From the NCBI GenBank assembly GCA_036244855.1, contig BQKZ01000271.1, positions 78,929 to 127,345 on the forward strand: a stretch of 48,417 nt of DNA, in the 5' to 3' direction. Below, piece by piece: positions 11,680-23,482 of this stretch. This stretch comes from Temnopleurus reevesii (Eukaryota > Echinodermata > Echinoidea > Temnopleuroida > Temnopleuridae). Made by a program: the position numbers and the translations under genes. Under the pieces are notes generated by a model that made no database searches, was not told the origin of the DNA, and saw only the letters and a list, made by a program, of their open reading frames with translations. Positions within the stretch are counted from its first letter, which is position 1, and each line of letters opens with the position of its first letter.

Positions 11680-11698
11680 ATGGTGGTGGTGGTGGTAG
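11680..11698. repeat. (TGG)n microsatellite
   Basis: Short GGT/TGG trinucleotide run within a T/G-rich stretch. It produces a histidine-rich reading on the minus strand (11566-11802) that is not a credible gene. Confidence 0.7.
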
Positions 11699-12118
11699 TG
11701 ATGCTGGTACCGGTGGGAGCAATAATTGATCATCAAGTGACCTAGGCGGTATTTCACCAAGATATGATATACTCGAAGAACGACTGACATCTGTTGTTGC
11801 ACCGAAAAATCGTAATAGTAGCAATCTTTAAGCGCGAGAAATGATATCAGTCGTTCTTAAAATTTCCACTAACTTGATGAAACACAGCCCAGATCATTTC
11901 CAGTGGGTTTGTCGGTGGAGGGCACCAAAACGATTATTCTTTGGTGCCAAATAAAGAAAACAGAGAGCGAAGAGCTGTCGAAAAAAAGCTGTATTCTGCT
12001 GTCTCAGCAAGGCAGAGATTAGAGATCTCATTTGAATCAGCAATCTTCTCTTTAATTTGCAGGCAAAAATATCGGCACATTGTGAAATGTATATACCCAA
12101 AAAATGTATTTCAATTGT

Positions 12119-12142
12119 AAAAAAAAAAAAAAAAAAAAAAAA
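12119..12142. repeat. (A)24 homopolymer
   Basis: Uninterrupted run of 24 A. It could be the tail of a retroposed sequence on the plus strand, but the preceding 500 bp were not recognised. Confidence 0.85.
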
Positions 12143-12403
12143 GTTTGCCCGAGCTATTTAGGATAGGATAGGATGTAGTTTAGAGGCGTGTATATCATTC
12201 AAATTTGAATATTTATGCCAGAAGAAGAAGAAGCGAGAAAGAAGATCGCCATCGTAACGTCTCCATCCGAAAGACGGTATGTGACATGGCTTCAAACCCA
12301 CAGGCAGGAACTAACCCAATTCTATGACTGTCCCGAACAGCTTGATTTCAGGCGCACGACACGACGCTTCGGCCCTTTTTTATTTTTTAATTTATAGTAA
12401 CCG

Positions 12404-13100
12404 AATTATTTATTTATTTATTGATTTATTTATTTGAACATATTTACAGAGGATAAAAAACATGATCAGCGTACAACTGTTTTGCATCATGGTCCTCTTG
12501 GGACACAACAAATAAATATAAGGGATCATAGATTCAGCATAGAATACAATTTATAATAAGTACAATTAAAATGCCAATAGAAATTCAAAAGAAAAAAAAA
12601 CTAATAGTACAAAGATTGCAAAACACTGCTCATAGAAAATCGAACAACGAAGGTCATGGTATAAAAAATAAATGGCTTATACAAAAAACATATTCTTATA
12701 TGATCGCTTAAATGATGATATGGATGAGATATTTTGAAGTTCAGTTGGGATTGAGTTCCATAATTTGATTGCACTGTACTTAAATGATTGTTTAAAACAT
12801 TCAATGTTATAGGCTTTGGTAAGACAGCATTAAGTGAATTTGCATTTCTTGTATTAATCCCATGCCGATCAATAAACAATTCAATATCATTCCACAGTCT
12901 AATGGGTGCAAGGCCGTATATACATTGGTAAGCTAAAACGTTTAAAAAGTAATTCCTCCGTGAATCAAACGATTGCCATTTTAATTTCTTAATCAACTCA
13001 CTTGAACTTATAGAGAAATCATACTCTTTTAAAACAATACGTGCCGCTCTCTTCTGAAGTCTATTAAAAAGTTCCCTGTTTTTCACCTCATGACAAGGTG
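12404..13100 (-). mobile_element. 5'-truncated CR1/L2-like non-LTR retrotransposon
   Basis: The minus-strand ORF from 13086 reads LQKRAARIVLKEYDF, then SSELIKKLKWQSFDSRRNYF and LAYQCIYGLAP, the region downstream of the reverse transcriptase core in CR1/L2/Rex-like elements. Near 12790 the recognisable protein moves to another frame, where SFKYSAIKLWNSIPTELQNI appears and ends at a stop, so one frameshift separates the two parts. The 3' end is about 250 bp of untranslated sequence followed by TTTA-type microsatellite repeats (12406-12432), typical of these 3' tails. Homology stops just past 13086 with a stop codon upstream in frame, so the endonuclease and RT core are missing. It is not functional. 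Confidence 0.85.
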
Positions 13101-16100
13101 GTTAATCAGTTGGCCCGTAATCTCACTGAATGATTTATATAAGAAAAACAATCACTCATGTATGAAGATGGAGAAATCCTCACATAGCAACGATTGAAAA
13201 AATATCTTATTTACATGCATATTAATTATGTAGTTGGTGATGGTATCTGGCAACCGTCACTCTGTGAAAATACAAATGAGTGACGAAATGCTGTAACGTT
13301 TCGACTGCTCTTGCTACACCTCATCAGGTAATGAGCAAAATAGAGTGTGTTAAATAATTGATTATTGCATGGATATACCAGCTATATATTTAGGATTATT
13401 ATGGCGTGTGTGCTGTGAACTTTAGAAAAGTGATTGGTTCTACAAGGTTCATCTTATTCTGTCTTTAGAAATAGTCTGTAAAATGCAAACATTTTTTCTG
13501 TAGAACAATTTTAATATCATGTCTGCATCCAAAAAGCAAAAGCAGGAAAAAATACTCCAAGTATTGCAAAAAGTTTTCAATACACTTTTCCAAAGAGTTC
13601 GCTTTCTTTATTGAAAAAAAAAATCAACGATGTCAAGATTCATTAGCTCTTCATGTAATGTATTGAAAGACATTTATATCCCAATAGTTTCTGCAAAATG
13701 TTGTTCTGCAATTTCCTTTCGAAAATGCTTTCAACTCTGTTCTTGTGAAGTTTTATTTGAAATCAAAGATTTGTCTGTAATTGAGACGGTGCATTGCAGT
13801 TCTTAAATGTTAGTCGTAATGGAAGGTTGTTTAGAATTTCCCTTTTCTTTCTTTGCGAAACGGTCCTCCATCAAGTTCAGTTACAACACAATATTTATAT
13901 AACATGGCAATCAAGTGTGTTTCGATGGCAACCAAAACGACTAGTGGATTTTGACTAAAGTCTGGTCAGTCACCAGGAGAGGGGGGGGGGAGTATTCCCG
14001 GTCAGAGACCTCGGCGAGAAGGTGTTCAACATTTTCCATCTTGTTTTATAAGCCAAGGAACCCGAGTATCTGGGCTACATGGCCCAAGCTGAATAAATGG
14101 CTCGCCCGCGGGACGGGGTAGTGTTCCACTTCTAGTGGGGTCACATTAGCAGCAATTATCGCGTCGTTTTCCCCCTCTGCGTGGGACCAAACACTGCTCA
14201 CAGGGCGCGCGTAAAGCGACCCCAAAACTCTAAGGTGGTTCCTCGCACCCCATTTTCTGGTTTTAGAAACATCTCATCGGTTTCGTCACAGATGAATTCA
14301 AAATAAAAGAAATGACGAAGTGAGGGAGGTATTTCTTGCCTCGAGCTAAAGCCAACAGTGTATGGTTTGTGAGAGAGGTGGCCTATTGTACGTAAAGCTC
14401 GAAATCTCACGGAGAACTGTGAATAAATACAACTGCGCCCTGCCCGTGGGAGCGCACATGTCAAAATTTAACACTCCGCCATTCTAGAAATAGACGCTGG
14501 GGTGTTTAAGCACTCTCCTTTTCTTCGCTTAACCGTGTATTATGGTGTCTTTTGATAAAAGGGGTAATGGTGCGTTCCTGTTACAAGCAAGGTCTTTCTT
14601 TTTCTCCCACTGTTCGTCCTGGGGATATTTTCGCGGTAAACACGGTTTTCAGCCCACACCTTACATGACTTCGAAGCGATCGGAGCAAATTGGTTACATG
14701 TAAATAATAGTCTATCGATGGAGGCTTTTAGGGTAGCCAAATCATAACAGACTTTATGGCGAGTAGAATGGGCTGAGGTAACTGAAGCTTGGTGTTTTGT
14801 GTGTTTCTGTGTCCCTCATTGTTCGATGTGTTCAGTGTATTTATATGTTGGGGTATTGTTCGTACCTTACACCTCTGTTGACATTTTCTTTCTCTATCAC
14901 TGTCACCCGTCAGTCTGTATTAGATTGGTTTCCCCCATGCACCGGTCGGTCGTGGCCGGCCGGGCCTCCTTCCCTCTCTCGCCAACCGTATTTTGTCTGA
15001 TCGATCGAACACAGGCCGCAGATGGACTCTAATTTAAACGAAACTAGATCGCATCGAAATGAGGAATGAATCAAATTCAATTTTCCATCGTCCAATTCTC
15101 ACCGATGCGTTTCCCTGTTTTCACCCACACACCCACCCACACCCTCCCTTTCCCCTCACACACACACACACTCCCTTCCCCCTAACACACGCGCGCACAC
15201 TCCCATCACACATCAACGTCACGACGCTCTTAACCAGTTCGACACCGCACTTGAGATGCAAATGAAAATGTCCGATTATCATTTGAGCGCTTAATCACGC
15301 GTGTCACTGTTTCAAAGCTCGCACTTTATTACATTTCCATTTTGTTTAACACCCGCCTCTTTTCCTTTGTGGTTTGTGCAGATGTAACCCTCGGGGATTT
15401 GTGTAATCGGTTACCTGCTTCTCCGACACACTTTACTCGCCCAATAATGCTAATTGCAAGCAACAACCAAACCTCTCTCTCTCTCTTGCTCGATGTAGCT
15501 ACAAGCGGGGGGCTTTCTCCAGCCCATCCTTCCCCTGACTCAGCTCGGTGCAATTACGCTTTCAATTCCCTTCCCCCAGATCGATATTTCCCGATTCGAA
15601 GCAAATTTGAGAGCTGGCAATAATTTTTCCCACCCCAGCTTTGACGGGGAGACTGAACACGATAGAGTTCTGTAAGGTGGGTCTATATAACGTGGTCGAG
15701 GCCTCTGGGGTTGGTAACTAAACGCAGTGCGGGGAACCGTCCCCTCCGGCGGAGGAGTCCGAGGGAGAGGGGATAAGGTGATGGGGGAGATGTACCCCTA
15801 GCCAGGGGTGCATCAGCAAGAGAAGGGATATCAGGTATCTGTTGCAAGCCTTCTCGACTGCAGGTGTTCACCCTTGCTCAACACATCACATATACATCCC
15901 AACAAAGCCTGCATCCATCAGCATAAACAGAAACTTAAGACCTGCTCTCGACTTGTCCGACAACCTTTCCTACATCGCCAGCGGATCCATTTCTCCCCTT
16001 TTTATTAGTTACCTCCCTCCTTTCATTTTCCACTAGATTTATAAAGAATCCACAACGAGGGCTTTTTATTGTAGCGATTCTTTTGGTTTTGACACCCAAC

Positions 16101-17140
16101 AGCACCCTCTCAACTGACTCGTTCACTGACCCCTTAAACACAAACCCCCGGTGAGCTGGTAGAAAAAAGACGAATTCTGCACGGTCTTCCAACGTGTAGC
16201 GCTCCCGGCACAACACACGGGAGGTTCGTAAACGAATGGTGCTCTGGCACAACCATTTTAAGGGTTGCAGAAGCTGTCTAAACACTTCTTAAGGCTACGA
16301 GTTTAACTCCATCTCTTGAGATGGGCTATATTTTTTTCCGCTCACGGTCAGAAGAGGTAGCAAAACCCTTTGCAATGTTACCTTTTATCAAAGTCAAATT
16401 TTACTTCAGAAATTAAAATGAAACCAGTGGAAACAATTAGAACAAAACCCCGAAACAATTATGAATACCCTGTTTCACTACAACTGACTATGAATATTTC
16501 ATAATTCATCAAACGCACTGCATCAAAAGATGTTAACACATTTTGTTCAAACTTTAGAAGATTCATGCGAGGATTATTGCTCATGAGGAAATTCCAACTA
16601 CTTTTTTTACGATCAACATGTTCGGAGAAGCAATAGGTAGAAAGATTTAGACAATATCAACAACATATTGTTCAGTTTTTGAAAACTTAATAAAAGTATA
16701 TTGTACTGCAACTGATTCTGAAAATCTACAGTTTAAATCTTTCATCTCATGCTGCATAAACTTATCCTTCATCAAAGACATATTGGTTAACAGATACAAG
16801 CTCCAGAGTCTCTTTTGTATTCTGGACCTTTTAAGGGGCTCGGTAGTGGTTAAGGTTACTTTAATAGCAATGTTTAGCTCCACAGGCAATATCATTTCAA
16901 GTAGAAAATTAGATATTCTAATATAAAGACGTTTAATATTTTTCCCAATTTTATTTAACCATTTTTTTTCTCCACAAACAAAGTGTTTCTTATACAGAAA
17001 AGAAGAAACGCTGGCGCACTTTTTAACAGGTTTCTCCATCTTTACCAATCCTAAATGCCAAGGATGTGTTCCAAACCACAACTTAAAAGGGCGAATATGA
17101 AGTAAAAATCTTATCGAATTATAGATTTTCGTATTTCAAC
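13101..17140. other. Intergenic, mixed composition, no gene recognised
   Basis: Contains relatively GC-rich patches (about 14040-14480, 14930-15010 and 15680-16280) and a CA-rich tract (15121-15215). The longest frame is a minus-strand 144-codon ORF at 16647-17081, lysine-rich with no recognisable family, and it may be decayed transposon sequence. The GC-rich patches give several overlapping short ORFs on both strands, which argues against coding. Confidence 0.45.
15121..15215. repeat. CA/CCCA-rich low-complexity tract
   Basis: Imperfect CACACA and CACCCA repeats with C-rich interruptions over about 95 bp. Confidence 0.75.
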
Positions 17141-17275
17141 AAGAAGATCGGTGGTTCAAATTCCACCATGGCGATTATTTCCTTCAGCAAGAAATTTATC
17201 TATACACTGTGATGCATTCATAGTGTTCATCCTTTGACCTGGGTGATAATTATTGTTTAAACCGCTTTAGTCCTT
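17141..17275 (+). mobile_element. tRNA-derived SINE fragment
   Basis: Contains a B-box-like GGTTCAAATTCC, then CATGGCG, TTTCCTTCAGCAAGAAATTT and a degenerate GACCTGGGTGA. These align in order with the minus-strand reading of 2721-3001. The head's A box and the 3' tail are missing or decayed. Confidence 0.65.
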
Positions 17276-18524
17276 ATTAGGAAAAAAACGCCTTTACTAG
17301 AAATATTATTCTTAGTATCACTTTTATTTCTGTTATAAAATAAATGTCTTCTTCCACTGACGGTATCATTTTAAATAATCGTCCGTTGTAATGTGTCATA
17401 ATTTTGCTGTCTGGGCTATAAAATGCAGTTCATTACTCTTATCACACTTATGGGACATAGTTAACTATGCCACAGGGTAATAACAACTCCTATTATAGTA
17501 GCCTCAGTAGCCATTAACTATTCAATATTAGACCACGAATGGTTTCATAATCCAAGTGCATTCATCGAGGCACGAATTCCTCATTCAAAACCGACTCAAT
17601 TACTAACAGTTAGAAAAGTGAGAACAATATCACCTCCATAGGAGATAATTGATACTCACCTCGTGTTCCACTTTATTAGTAAACAACCTATTCAGTTATG
17701 CTTCGAATATGAGAGGTGTACTTTTTTGTTTCTCTCCGCGATGTCTAACACCCCCATCAATTAGTTGGTGGTATACCGACGATGGCGGCGCCAGAGCACG
17801 GGTGACTGAATGACGACAATATCATCGAATTTACAGCTCAGATAACAGCTTTGGCAGATAATTCTTTACTCTAGCTCATGTCTCAAGTGTATTGAGGTGG
17901 GATGTTTACATGTCATTTAGCACTTAACGGCGATGATTTCTCGTTTGATCAAACAATGTTAATTATCACTCAAGGCCACTTGAATTCACCATTCACATTG
18001 CCGGATCTGTTTTGTCTGTTTATTATTATCCCTTTTGAGCCACCTTACGAAGCTTTATTCGCAGCTCGCGCTCGTGTAAATATTATAATAATTGTCAAAG
18101 AGGCGTTAAGTGCCCGTTTATTTTTTCCGAAAATCTTATTGCATTTCCTATAGTAACACCGAGTCTGCAGAGTTTGATTAAAACATGATATTTGAGACAA
18201 GAGCAATACAACAAAGAGTCTACAAAAATTAAGCCGACCCTACCCTCTTTAGAAATACAAGTAAAGCTTTTAATGAATATTTAGTGGAGGTTGCTCGGTT
18301 ACTAAAGTGATATAAAAGGTCTTCAAAAAATATTAGCTTGCGCGGGTAAAAAAGGGATTGTGATCCAAAATGTTATTTACAGAGTGAACAAATATCAAGA
18401 AGAAAATGTTACTATTCTAAAAGGGGGCTTATTTTTTGTTGTGTTTTTATAACGTTATTTAGTTATCTTGGGTAGATGTGAAAACATTCAATGCAAAATG
18501 AGTACATTGAACATTAACAATTTT
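17276..18524. other. Intergenic, nothing recognised
   Basis: AT-rich, no ORF above 85 codons, no repeat noticed on reading. Confidence 0.4.
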
Positions 18525-18795
18525 GTACTTATAGAGCGGCTAATGCCTTTAAAAAGAAGTTTCTAAGCGCTCTGCTATTAATGCAAAATCATTACTCAGG
18601 CTTTAGCCCGGCGTACACCAGCCCACAGGGCATTTTAAGGAATCGATATTCCTGTCAGGTATACATTTACCTCACCTGGGTTTGGTACAGCAGAATGTGG
18701 ATGAATTTCTTTATGACTGAAATCAACGCAATGTATGATTTCCGAATTGCGACTCTCTGGTTGAAAGACGAGAGTCCGAATCGCTTCACATCATT
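18525..18795 (-). mobile_element. tRNA-derived SINE, diverged copy
   Basis: On the minus strand it has the decayed head (CTCTCGTCTTTCAACCAGAG), then AGAAATTCATCCACATTCTG, ACCCAGGTGAGGTAAATG and GGCTAAAGCCTGAGTAATG segments in the same order as 348-623 and 2721-3001. The B box has mutated, so it is probably not transcribed. Confidence 0.7.
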
Positions 18796-18849
18796 CGTGA
18801 ATCAATGGTTTTGATTGGCGTCTGCCGATCAAAAGCAACTTGCATTTGA

Positions 18850-19000
18850 ACGCAATTATCTATTTATTTATTTATTGATCAATATTTTAGCAGGATGCCC
18901 TCTCAACAAGATGTTGGTATCACGAGGGGTCCTGCATGATAAAAAGTACATGAACATATACAGTAACAAGACTCAACAGTGTATATTATATATTAATAAA
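18850..19000 (-). mobile_element. Possible 3' end of a non-LTR retrotransposon
   Basis: A TTTA microsatellite (about 18860-18877) is followed by sequence with the same layout as the 3' end at 12404-12500 (repeat tail, then an untranslated region with short complementary segments). Sequence similarity is weak and no coding part is visible before the gap. Confidence 0.35.
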
Positions 19001-19041
19001 ACTTAAAACAACTATTTACACTAATAGCAACACGATATAAA

Positions 19042-19145
19042 NNNNNNNNNNNNNNNNNNNNNNNNNNNNNNNNNNNNNNNNNNNNNNNNNNNNNNNNNNN
19101 NNNNNNNNNNNNNNNNNNNNNNNNNNNNNNNNNNNNNNNNNNNNN
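19042..19145. other. Assembly gap (104 N)
   Basis: Unsequenced. The 13 bases just left of the gap match the inner part of the terminal repeat of the element at 20326-20510, so repeat content may have caused the break. Confidence 0.95.
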
Positions 19146-20325
19146 AACCAACACTACGTAATCAATCATTATATTTCGAATGATTAATTTCGGAAATCAT
19201 AAATAACATGCAGAAATTTGGTAAAGTACTGCATGGTCGGTAATAAAATAAGGTAATGGGGCTGATGATATTATTTTTCAAATCCAATTTAGTAAAGCTT
19301 CTGAGATAAAAGTTCGCGCACCGGACATTGCCAAACGAGAGATCCTCTTTTCAAACTAAAGTCGACTTGCTGTCCTTTCATGTTAGGCTCGTCCAGTAAT
19401 CACGAGCGATAAAGCAGAGACAAATAATAGTGTTGCTAATGATATAAAAGCATTTTCATGGTCTAATTGTCCCCATCAAATGCATTTTATTATGCTTAAT
19501 GTTGACTTTTTCATGATTTATTTTCTCTTATGTGGTTTATAATAGAAAGTACATGTGCACTGTTACAGTATAAAGTTTGCTTTTAAGATTGTTACAGTTC
19601 ATCGGATAAAAAGTAACCTTTGCCCTTATAAATAATATATGGACATTCTACTGACTCCTGTTGATTTGCTTTGAAGTACATTACCCCAATCATCGGTCAT
19701 CCAGTTTATAATAACTTTTGCTCAATTACGCACTTATTTCTCCTTAGTCAAGTTTAAACGTAAATAACAGTTTTGGGAGAGATGGCGCTTCACATGCTTT
19801 GGTGCAGTAAAAATACTACCAGTAATGCACTTTTCAAAAGCAAATTAGAGCATGTTCATAAAATCGACCCAGAAATGGCTTAATTCACACTTTACACACA
19901 GTACCACCGGACGCTCCACTCACTTTGGTCCGTGTCGGCCGATGGTCCATTCATCTAGGGCTCCGTAGGAATAACGGCTGATTGGCACTTTCAAACTAGA
20001 ATAAGCGAGAATACGTGCGAAAGTCTTCTCATAATCTCTTATCCCCTTTATCCAAATATGATTTATTTTAAAAGAAGCATTAAAAACTGAAAATTTGAAA
20101 CTCATATAATAACATTTAATAACAAGTTTTTAAAAAGTAATAATCGAACAATCGTAATACTTGTAAATAAAGAATAAAAATGTGATTTCAACTGAATGGA
20201 TGATTCTTTTCCTTACCGATGCATATGATATATTCTCAACTAAGGGTGTGGCTCAAATAGTGGGGCGTTCGTATATCAACATGGAATGATGCTTTTTTTT
20301 AAAGGTTATACTGAACTTAATTAAT
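19146..20325. other. Intergenic, nothing recognised
   Basis: AT-rich sequence without a credible ORF or repeat that I could identify. Confidence 0.4.
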
Positions 20326-20510
20326 TCGAAACACGATATAAACTATTTTCGAAAAATACAGTCGAACACAATTTCAATGGTTCTTTGTGATGCTATTCAA
20401 ATCGTAACCGGCTTGTCATTGTTGTGTCCGCACAGTTCTATTCACGGCGAACGGATCTATTCTCCTTCGACCGACTTTATTTTTCGAAAATAGTTTATAT
20501 CGTGTTTCGA
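20326..20510. mobile_element. 185-bp inverted-repeat element (MITE-like)
   Basis: Perfect 33-bp terminal inverted repeats at 20326-20358 and 20478-20510, each beginning TCGAAACACGATATAAAC at the outer end, with a partly matching extension of 5 bp inward (AGTCG). The 119-bp interior encodes nothing. Target site duplication is not obvious: flanks are TTAAT on the left and GTAAAT on the right. The superfamily is not assignable. Confidence 0.8.
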
Positions 20511-21492
20511 GTAAATTTACGAACTCAAATGGGAATAAGATGCTCGAATTTGTATGAAATCACACATACTTGAACCATCTAAGGTTCCTTCCTAACATGG
20601 TTCGAATGAGTAAATACGACGGTATATATATATTTATAAAGATAAAAATGATGAAGCGACTGCGTTCCGTTGAATTATTTAAAAATGAAATGAGTAAAAT
20701 GTAGAATGCAAGTGAAGACATAGTCCTCTAATAATGGGGTTAAACCCTCAAATAAGAAAGAAAGTCTCGCTACTCTTCAGGTGCCATGACACGAGACGAT
20801 ACAAGATAGACAAATCAGTTTCGTAACAAACGTGTTAAACACGTCTGCTGCATGGCACGCCGGATTTAGCTCTGACCTTCTTCCAAAAAATATGAGCGCT
20901 GAAGATGAAAATTTATAAACCAGTTTCATCTCCCTCCACAAAAAGAAACGGTGGAGAAACGATGATGTGAAATGAAAATGCGACTCACGCGGTATAAATC
21001 AGTCGAATGATGACAGTCACGTGACTCATGGCTGTCAATTTAGCACAGAAATATCCAGCCATTTACGGGTTGCTACACTTTACATATGAAATCATATCAT
21101 CACCAGACCCCCTTTATTCGGAGCGATCTTCTCGCCTTTCAATAATTTCATCAAGCACAACAGATCGAGTAACTAATCGATGCGGGGGTATTGATTATGG
21201 CTTAGTTCTCCCGGTTACAATATCTTGGGTAAAAGATGAGTTGTCGCTGACTAATCTCGACTCTTGGTGGTAGCGGTGATGCGCTCCTTGTTCATCTCAT
21301 GTTCGTTGGTTGTTAAAGATGCAATCCATTGAGATAAGGAGATGACAGTGATAAAAATTCACGTTTTAATGGTAATTTTTTAACTTATTTGAAAATGAGC
21401 ATGCGGGCTCATCATTTAAAGATTTGTTCTAACGCTCTGTAAAAATAATTCGTGTTAACTTTATGTTTTTTGTTTGTGAGTTAAACCGTGGA
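20511..21492. other. Intergenic, nothing recognised
   Basis: No credible coding frame. An 81-codon ORF at 21028-21273 has no recognisable motif. Confidence 0.4.
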
Positions 21493-21690
21493 TGCGTCGT
21501 GGTGTAGTTGTTCCGTCTCTCGCCTTTCAACCAGAGGGTCGTAGGTTCGAATCCTACCATGATATTATTTTCATTCAACAAGATAATTGTCACATTGTGC
21601 CGCACTCAACCCAGGTGATGTGAATAGGTACCGATAGGAAGAAATTCCTTGAATACATCAATTGACAATGATATTTCTCTTAAAGGCCAT
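21493..21690 (+). mobile_element. tRNA-derived SINE with intact internal promoter boxes
   Basis: The head has an A box (GTGGTGTAGTTG, near 21499) and a B box (GGTTCGAATCC, near 21545) at tRNA-like spacing, then body motifs TTGTGCCGCACTCAACCCAG and GATGTGAATAGGTACC. The tRNA-like part has lost cloverleaf pairing and the body continues beyond it, so this is a SINE and not a tRNA gene. The 3' part is decayed. Confidence 0.78.
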
Positions 21691-23339
21691 TAATAAAACG
21701 ACACAACGTTAATTTTTTTTTATCAATTCACCAAATGGTTCTCATCAGTATGCCTAAAAGTTAACAAAGTTAAAATCCCATGATGAAATTTAAAAAATCA
21801 TAATCCATATTTACTTTTTTTTAATTTATTTTTTTTTTTTAGGTGCCATTAGAATATTTTGTAAGAACACATGATCTAATGTCAACATTAGGAGATGTCA
21901 ATTACTTAATAACAGTTACTAAAATTATTCAGTAATTTTTTAAATTGATAAATTCGATTTATTTTTAATCACGCATATACCCCAATCCTCAGCCCAATAT
22001 GACCGTAATTTATTCAAACCCCAATGTCATGCCGCGAGACTATTAATTTTTGTAATAAAACAACTTTTCTCGATTGATCCATGAATTTAGATAAGAGCAA
22101 ACCCATTTCCATTATTATCGCAGCCATTTTAATTAATGTGCATAGCCTTTGGAAATTCAAGAAAATAATCAATTCTGTCGAGAAAGACTTGATTTGTTTA
22201 ATTATTCTGTTTATAAAATTCAGTTAAAATGTACTCCCTAAAGAATCATATGTGAAAACATTCTCTGGGCATTTTTTTTTAATTTCAAGAATAGCTCGAA
22301 GATTTCTCGGTTAACTTTTCCATGATTGTAGATATAGAATTTGCAAAATACAAAGTTGGAACGCCGCAAGGTTTCAAGAAACCCTTCGCCTTTGCTCCTT
22401 TTCATAACCAACAGACGCGTGGCGCAAAGTTCTCTAACCCGATCAAATATTCGTAAAACGCCTATATAAATTTGTTTCCTAATTCTTCTATAAAGAATCC
22501 AGTTTCACCGATTGTCGGATAGTTCTGGCAATATAATGTCGAGATCCAGAGCATGAAATTATAACGATGGCCTCGTACAATGTGTAACACGGATTTCATC
22601 TTTAATAATAAGTCCATATCTACGGGAGAAAGTAGGCTAAACAGGGGTCTAGTCGCGCCTCTCTCTCCTCGCGTAGGGCCGGGTGGATACAACGTGTGAG
22701 GTGGAATAAGAGAAGGCGGAGAAAGGAGGCGGGGAGAGGGCCGAGGTGTCATGCATTCCCCCCGAAAGCCTTGGGCAACTCCTCTCCGCTTACTCCGGCT
22801 GCCCATTAAAGCCGTCGCTAAATACGACTGTTCATCGACCGCGGGTGTAAACGGCCCACTGCACACGCGCATATACACCCAGCCTCCTCCTATCCCTGTG
22901 TTATAGACGACATCGTCACACGCTCAGCCTCGTTCACTATCATTCGGCCTCGGGTTATCACTCGTAATCACCATCATTTGGACTTACTGTCAACTCAGTC
23001 TCCGTCTGCGCATGCGTCATTTCACAGTGAGGGTGATGTCATTACAAGAATTAATAAGTATTATTCTCTGACAAAAATGAAGAATTGTTACATTGAGTAA
23101 AAATTATCTAGAAAGAAAGTTGGACGGATTATTGTCCACTGTTGCAGTGAAAACCCCCATATGAGTCTTATATTCTGCATGTTTATTATGTTTTTAAAAT
23201 ACTATGGTTATAATATCTTAAAAATTAAACAGCATGCATTATGTAGTTTTATCCTTAAATTGTCTGTTTTCTTCAAATTATAATATGTACTAATTTATTT
23301 TCTTTATTCTTCTTTAAAGAGATAATTTTTTTGTTTCAC
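21691..23339. other. Intergenic with a GC-rich patch
   Basis: Mostly AT-rich. About 22610-23010 is C/G-rich and gives a 138-codon minus-strand ORF (22462-22878) without recognisable domains; it is proline/arginine-rich, as expected from composition. Confidence 0.4.
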
Positions 23340-23482
23340 TTTGTTTGCTGTACAGGCGATCCCAACACAAGCTGTGCTTCCAGGGTACTCGTCTCCTTTA
23401 ATTTGTTCACTTGTCATGTTATTTTGTATTGATTATGTATATGAAAAAGGAAATAAATTCAAATTCAATTCAATTCAATTCA
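23340..23482 (+). mobile_element. 3' end of a non-LTR retrotransposon
   Basis: A short untranslated stretch (ACAAGCTGTGCTTCCAGGG ... TTTGTATTGATTATGTATAT) ends in AAATAAATTC and then an (AATTC)n tail at about 23455-23482. This arrangement is typical of CR1/L2-like 3' ends. No coding portion is present. Confidence 0.6.

Noticed and set aside
11566..11802. His-rich minus-strand ORF
   Set aside because: Comes from a TGG/GTG repeat read in reverse; no supporting motif or splice structure.
21493..21565. Possible tRNA gene (A and B boxes present)
   Set aside because: The cloverleaf does not pair well and the sequence continues into a SINE body shared with other sites, so it is a tRNA-derived SINE head.
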